DNA of 7,964 nucleotides. Origin: Melioribacteraceae bacterium (GTDB lineage: Bacteria; Bacteroidota; Ignavibacteria; Ignavibacteriales; Melioribacteraceae). This document shows, piece after piece, positions 6,124 through 7,964 of this stretch (position 1 is the first letter of the stretch; the number at the start of each line of letters is the position of its first letter). The notes below the pieces were generated by a model. The model saw only the letters and a program-made list of their open reading frames with translations, had not been told where the DNA came from and made no database searches. The stretch is from the NCBI GenBank assembly GCA_027036655.1, contig JALWEC010000397.1:1-7964 (forward strand), read 5' to 3'. The position numbers and the translations under genes were made by a program.

Positions 6124-6990
6124 ATGTCAATTAGCGCATCAGATGTAAAATTATTAAGAGACAAAACCGGAGCGGGAATGCTCGACTGCAAAAAAGCTCT
6201 CCAGGATGCAGATGGCGATTTTGATAAAGCCATCGAAATTCTGAGAAAAAAAGGAGCTTCGGTTGCAGCAAAAAGAGCCGAAAGAAAAGCTCACGAAGGC
6301 GTTGTCGTAACCAAAATTTGGAATGACGGCAAATCCGGAGCGATTTTGGATGTAAACTGTGAAACTGATTTTGTTGCCAACAGCGACGACTTTTTGAATT
6401 TTGCTCGGAAAGTTCTTGATATTATCGTTGAGAAAAATCCTGCAAATATTGACGAGCTTATGGAGCTTGACGTTGACGGCATCAAAGTTTCCGATATGGT
6501 TACCGATACTGTCGGAAAAATTGGCGAAAAAATTGAAGTCTCAAGATTCGCCGTAATTCATGAAGATAACGGAATGCTTGTTGATTATATTCATCACGGA
6601 GCAAATCTCGGCGTTTTGATTAAATTCGAAAACGTTCCCGAAGCAACCGATGAATTGGTTACAATCGGAAAAGATATTGCAATGCAAATCGCGGCAATGA
6701 ACCCGAAATATGTAAGCCGCGACCAAGTCCCCGCTGAAGTTATCGAAAAAGAGAAAGAGATTTACAAAGAAGTCGCTCAGAAAGAAGGTAAACCTGAAAA
6801 GATTCTTGACAGAATAGCGGAAGGAAAATTAAATAAATTCTTCGGCGAAGTTTGCTTGCTTGAACAGGCTTTTGTTAAGGACAACAGCAAAACAGTAGGC
6901 GACTTAATTAAAGATTACAACAAAGCACATGGAACCGATGTGAAATTAACAGAATTTTATCGTTTCCACGTTGCTGACGAAACTAAATAA
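6124..6990 (+). CDS. tsf: Translation elongation factor Ts
   Basis: Guanine-nucleotide exchange factor that releases GDP from EF-Tu. The 288-residue product matches the usual bacterial length (about 280-300). The N-terminal UBA-like domain carries [16 protein letters not shown] at 11-26. The second signature [13 protein letters not shown] is at 73-85; its Thr-Asp-Phe-Val (81-84) is the element inserted into the EF-Tu nucleotide site. The two core subdomains follow (about 60-270), including the helical segment around 205-230 and [10 protein letters not shown] at 242-251. AAGGAAA precedes the ATG by about eight bases. It lies 18 bases after rpsB, the conserved rpsB-tsf pairing, and is followed 20 bases later by a strong terminator. 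Confidence 0.98.
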   Translation: MSISASDVKLLRDKTGAGMLDCKKALQDADGDFDKAIEILRKKGASVAAKRAERKAHEGVVVTKIWNDGKSGAILDVNCETDFVANSDDFLNFARKVLDIIVEKNPANIDELMELDVDGIKVSDMVTDTVGKIGEKIEVSRFAVIHEDNGMLVDYIHHGANLGVLIKFENVPEATDELVTIGKDIAMQIAAMNPKYVSRDQVPAEVIEKEKEIYKEVAQKEGKPEKILDRIAEGKLNKFFGEVCLLEQAFVKDNSKTVGDLIKDYNKAHGTDVKLTEFYRFHVADETK

Positions 6991-7010
6991 ATTTTATTTA
7001 TTTAATTGTA

Positions 7011-7042
7011 AAAAGGTCTTATTTTATAAGACCTTTTTTTTT
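7011..7042 (+). terminator. Strong intrinsic terminator between tsf and pyrH
   Basis: A perfect 12-bp stem, AAAAGGTCTTAT (7011-7022) with ATAAGACCTTTT (7026-7037), has a three-base loop. An uninterrupted run of nine T residues (7034-7042) overlaps the 3' arm and tail. It ends the rplM/rpsB-tsf transcript. It also lies only 16 bases upstream of the pyrH start, so pyrH must be reached by readthrough or by a promoter overlapping the tsf end; a weak TTGCTG-18-TATTTA match occurs at 6971-7000. Confidence 0.93.
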
Positions 7043-7058
7043 ATCTATTGGGAAAAGT

Positions 7059-7787
7059 ATGGAATTAAAATATAATAGAGTTCTTTTAAAACTTAGCGGC
7101 GAATCGCTGATGGGAAAAAGTAAAGCCGGAATTGATCCGGAGATTCTTAAATTTTTTGCCGCTGAAATAAACAAAATTCACAAACTCGGCGTTCAAATCG
7201 GATTGGTAATCGGCGGCGGAAATATCTACCGCGGATTAAATGCAAAAGATCAGGGAATTGACCGCGTAACGGGCGATCACATGGGAATGCTTGCAACTAT
7301 GATTAATTCACTTGCGCTGCAGAACGCTTTGGAACATGAAGGAATGTCCACAAGACTGATGAGCGCAATCAAGATGGAACAGATTGCAGAGCCGTATATC
7401 AGAAGAAGAGCCGTGAGACATTTGGAAAAAGGACGGATTGTGATTTTCGGCGCGGGAACTGGAAACCCATACTTTAGCACGGACACGGCAGCTTCTTTGC
7501 GCGCGGTTGAAATTGACGCCGATATTATTTTGAAAGGGACGCGAGTTGACGGAGTTTTTGATTCCGATCCCGAGAAAAACAGTGAAGCGGAACTTTATTC
7601 GGAGATTAGCTACTACGAAGTTTTAACCCGCAAACTGCGCGTTATGGATATGACGGCGATTTCGTTATGCCAGGAAAATAATCTGGAAATTAAAGTTTTT
7701 AATATGAACATCGCTGATAATTTGGTTAAAATTGTAACGGGAAGCGATATTGGAACAAGCGTGAAAGAAATTCGAGTTAATCAATAA
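7059..7787 (+). CDS. pyrH: Uridylate kinase (UMP kinase)
   Basis: Phosphorylates UMP to UDP with ATP, the step after UMP synthesis, as a cytosolic hexamer usually regulated by GTP and UTP. The 242-residue product is full length for the amino-acid-kinase-type bacterial enzyme. KLSGES is at 11-16 (phosphate binding), GGGNIYRG at 52-59, the nucleotide/regulatory segment DHMGMLAT at 73-80, [13 protein letters not shown] at 133-145 (UMP/catalytic loop) and [11 protein letters not shown] at 164-174 (ATP site). The ribosome binding site GGGAAAAG before the ATG is weaker than those of its neighbours. It follows the tsf terminator by 16 bases and precedes frr by 16 bases, the widely conserved pyrH-frr arrangement. 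Functionally it connects this cluster to the pyr operon at the left of the window. Confidence 0.97.
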   Translation: MELKYNRVLLKLSGESLMGKSKAGIDPEILKFFAAEINKIHKLGVQIGLVIGGGNIYRGLNAKDQGIDRVTGDHMGMLATMINSLALQNALEHEGMSTRLMSAIKMEQIAEPYIRRRAVRHLEKGRIVIFGAGTGNPYFSTDTAASLRAVEIDADIILKGTRVDGVFDSDPEKNSEAELYSEISYYEVLTRKLRVMDMTAISLCQENNLEIKVFNMNIADNLVKIVTGSDIGTSVKEIRVNQ

Positions 7788-7803
7788 ATATTGAGGCAAT
7801 ATT

Positions 7804-7964
7804 ATGCAAAACGAATATGTACAGGACGCCGATCACCGGATGGAAAAATCGGTTGAAGCATTTAAACATGAGATTTCCAAAGTAAGAACCGGAAAAGCTA
7901 CAACCGCGCTACTTGACGGAATTAAAGTGGATTATTACGGAACAATGACGCCGATTAACCAAGT
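7804..7964 (+). CDS. frr: Ribosome recycling factor, N-terminal part, cut by window edge
   Basis: With EF-G, splits post-termination ribosomes into subunits. I translated 53 codons from the ATG at 7804 to the window end with no stop; the full protein is about 185 residues, so less than a third is present. It begins [20 protein letters not shown] and carries the family block [20 protein letters not shown] at 26-45, matching the E. coli RTGRASPSLLDGI region, followed by GTMTPINQ at 46-53. GAGG lies seven bases before the ATG. It is co-transcribed with pyrH (16-base gap). Confidence 0.95.
   Translation, partial: MQNEYVQDADHRMEKSVEAFKHEISKVRTGKATTALLDGIKVDYYGTMTPINQ

Noticed and set aside
5808..6233. 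141-codon minus-strand open frame opposite the S2 tail
   Set aside because: Its Ser/Phe/Leu-rich product is the mirror of the GAA/AAA-rich coding strand of the tail, an expected antisense artefact.
7048..7076. TTGGGA-17-TATAAT promoter-like sequence over the pyrH start
   Set aside because: The TATAAT is formed by the codons for Lys-Tyr-Asn of the normal PyrH N-terminus, and a transcript from it would lack the pyrH start; probably coincidence.

Overview
The window reads as a piece of an AT-rich (roughly 40% GC by eye) bacterial chromosome, probably from the Bacteroidota/Chlorobiota/Ignavibacteriota/Kapabacteria assemblage. That placement is inference. It rests on the protein style (OmpA-family porin with a Gln after the signal peptidase site, ribosomal protein S2 with a long Lys/Glu-rich tail), the gene order rplM-rpsI-rpsB-tsf-pyrH-frr, and one promoter that also fits the Bacteroidota TAnnTTTG element. 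Most genes nevertheless have good Shine-Dalgarno sequences, which argues against a typical Bacteroidia genome.

Left part, minus strand (1-2120): a pyrimidine-biosynthesis operon transcribed pyrR -> pyrB -> pyrC, with gaps of 14 and 9 bases. pyrC (dihydroorotase) is cut by the window edge. PyrR is the regulator/uracil phosphoribosyltransferase, PyrB makes carbamoyl-aspartate and PyrC cyclises it. The short pyrR leader holds two small hairpins, one loosely resembling a PyrR binding loop and one covering the ribosome binding site.

Middle (2122-4181): an OmpA-family outer-membrane protein on the minus strand with its own promoter and a strong intrinsic terminator, then a divergently transcribed tRNA-Pro(CGG) on the plus strand. 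A 687-base stretch without a convincing gene follows (3495-4181). It contains a long imperfect inverted repeat (3605-3778), a further related terminal-repeat-like motif, and at its end a near-consensus promoter for the ribosomal genes.

Right part, plus strand (4182-7964): rplM-rpsI (L13, S9), then after a 105-base leader rpsB-tsf (S2, EF-Ts), a strong terminator, and pyrH-frr (UMP kinase, ribosome recycling factor, the latter cut by the window edge). These are core translation genes plus the UMP kinase that links the cluster to the pyrimidine pathway encoded at the left. The terminator lies only 16 bases before pyrH, which makes readthrough or attenuation a real possibility.

I see no CRISPR array, defence system, prophage or intact insertion sequence. 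The genes are ordinary housekeeping genes. The points worth a second look are regulatory (tsf/pyrH terminator, pyrR leader, rpsB leader) and the decayed repeat element near 3.6-4.0 kb.
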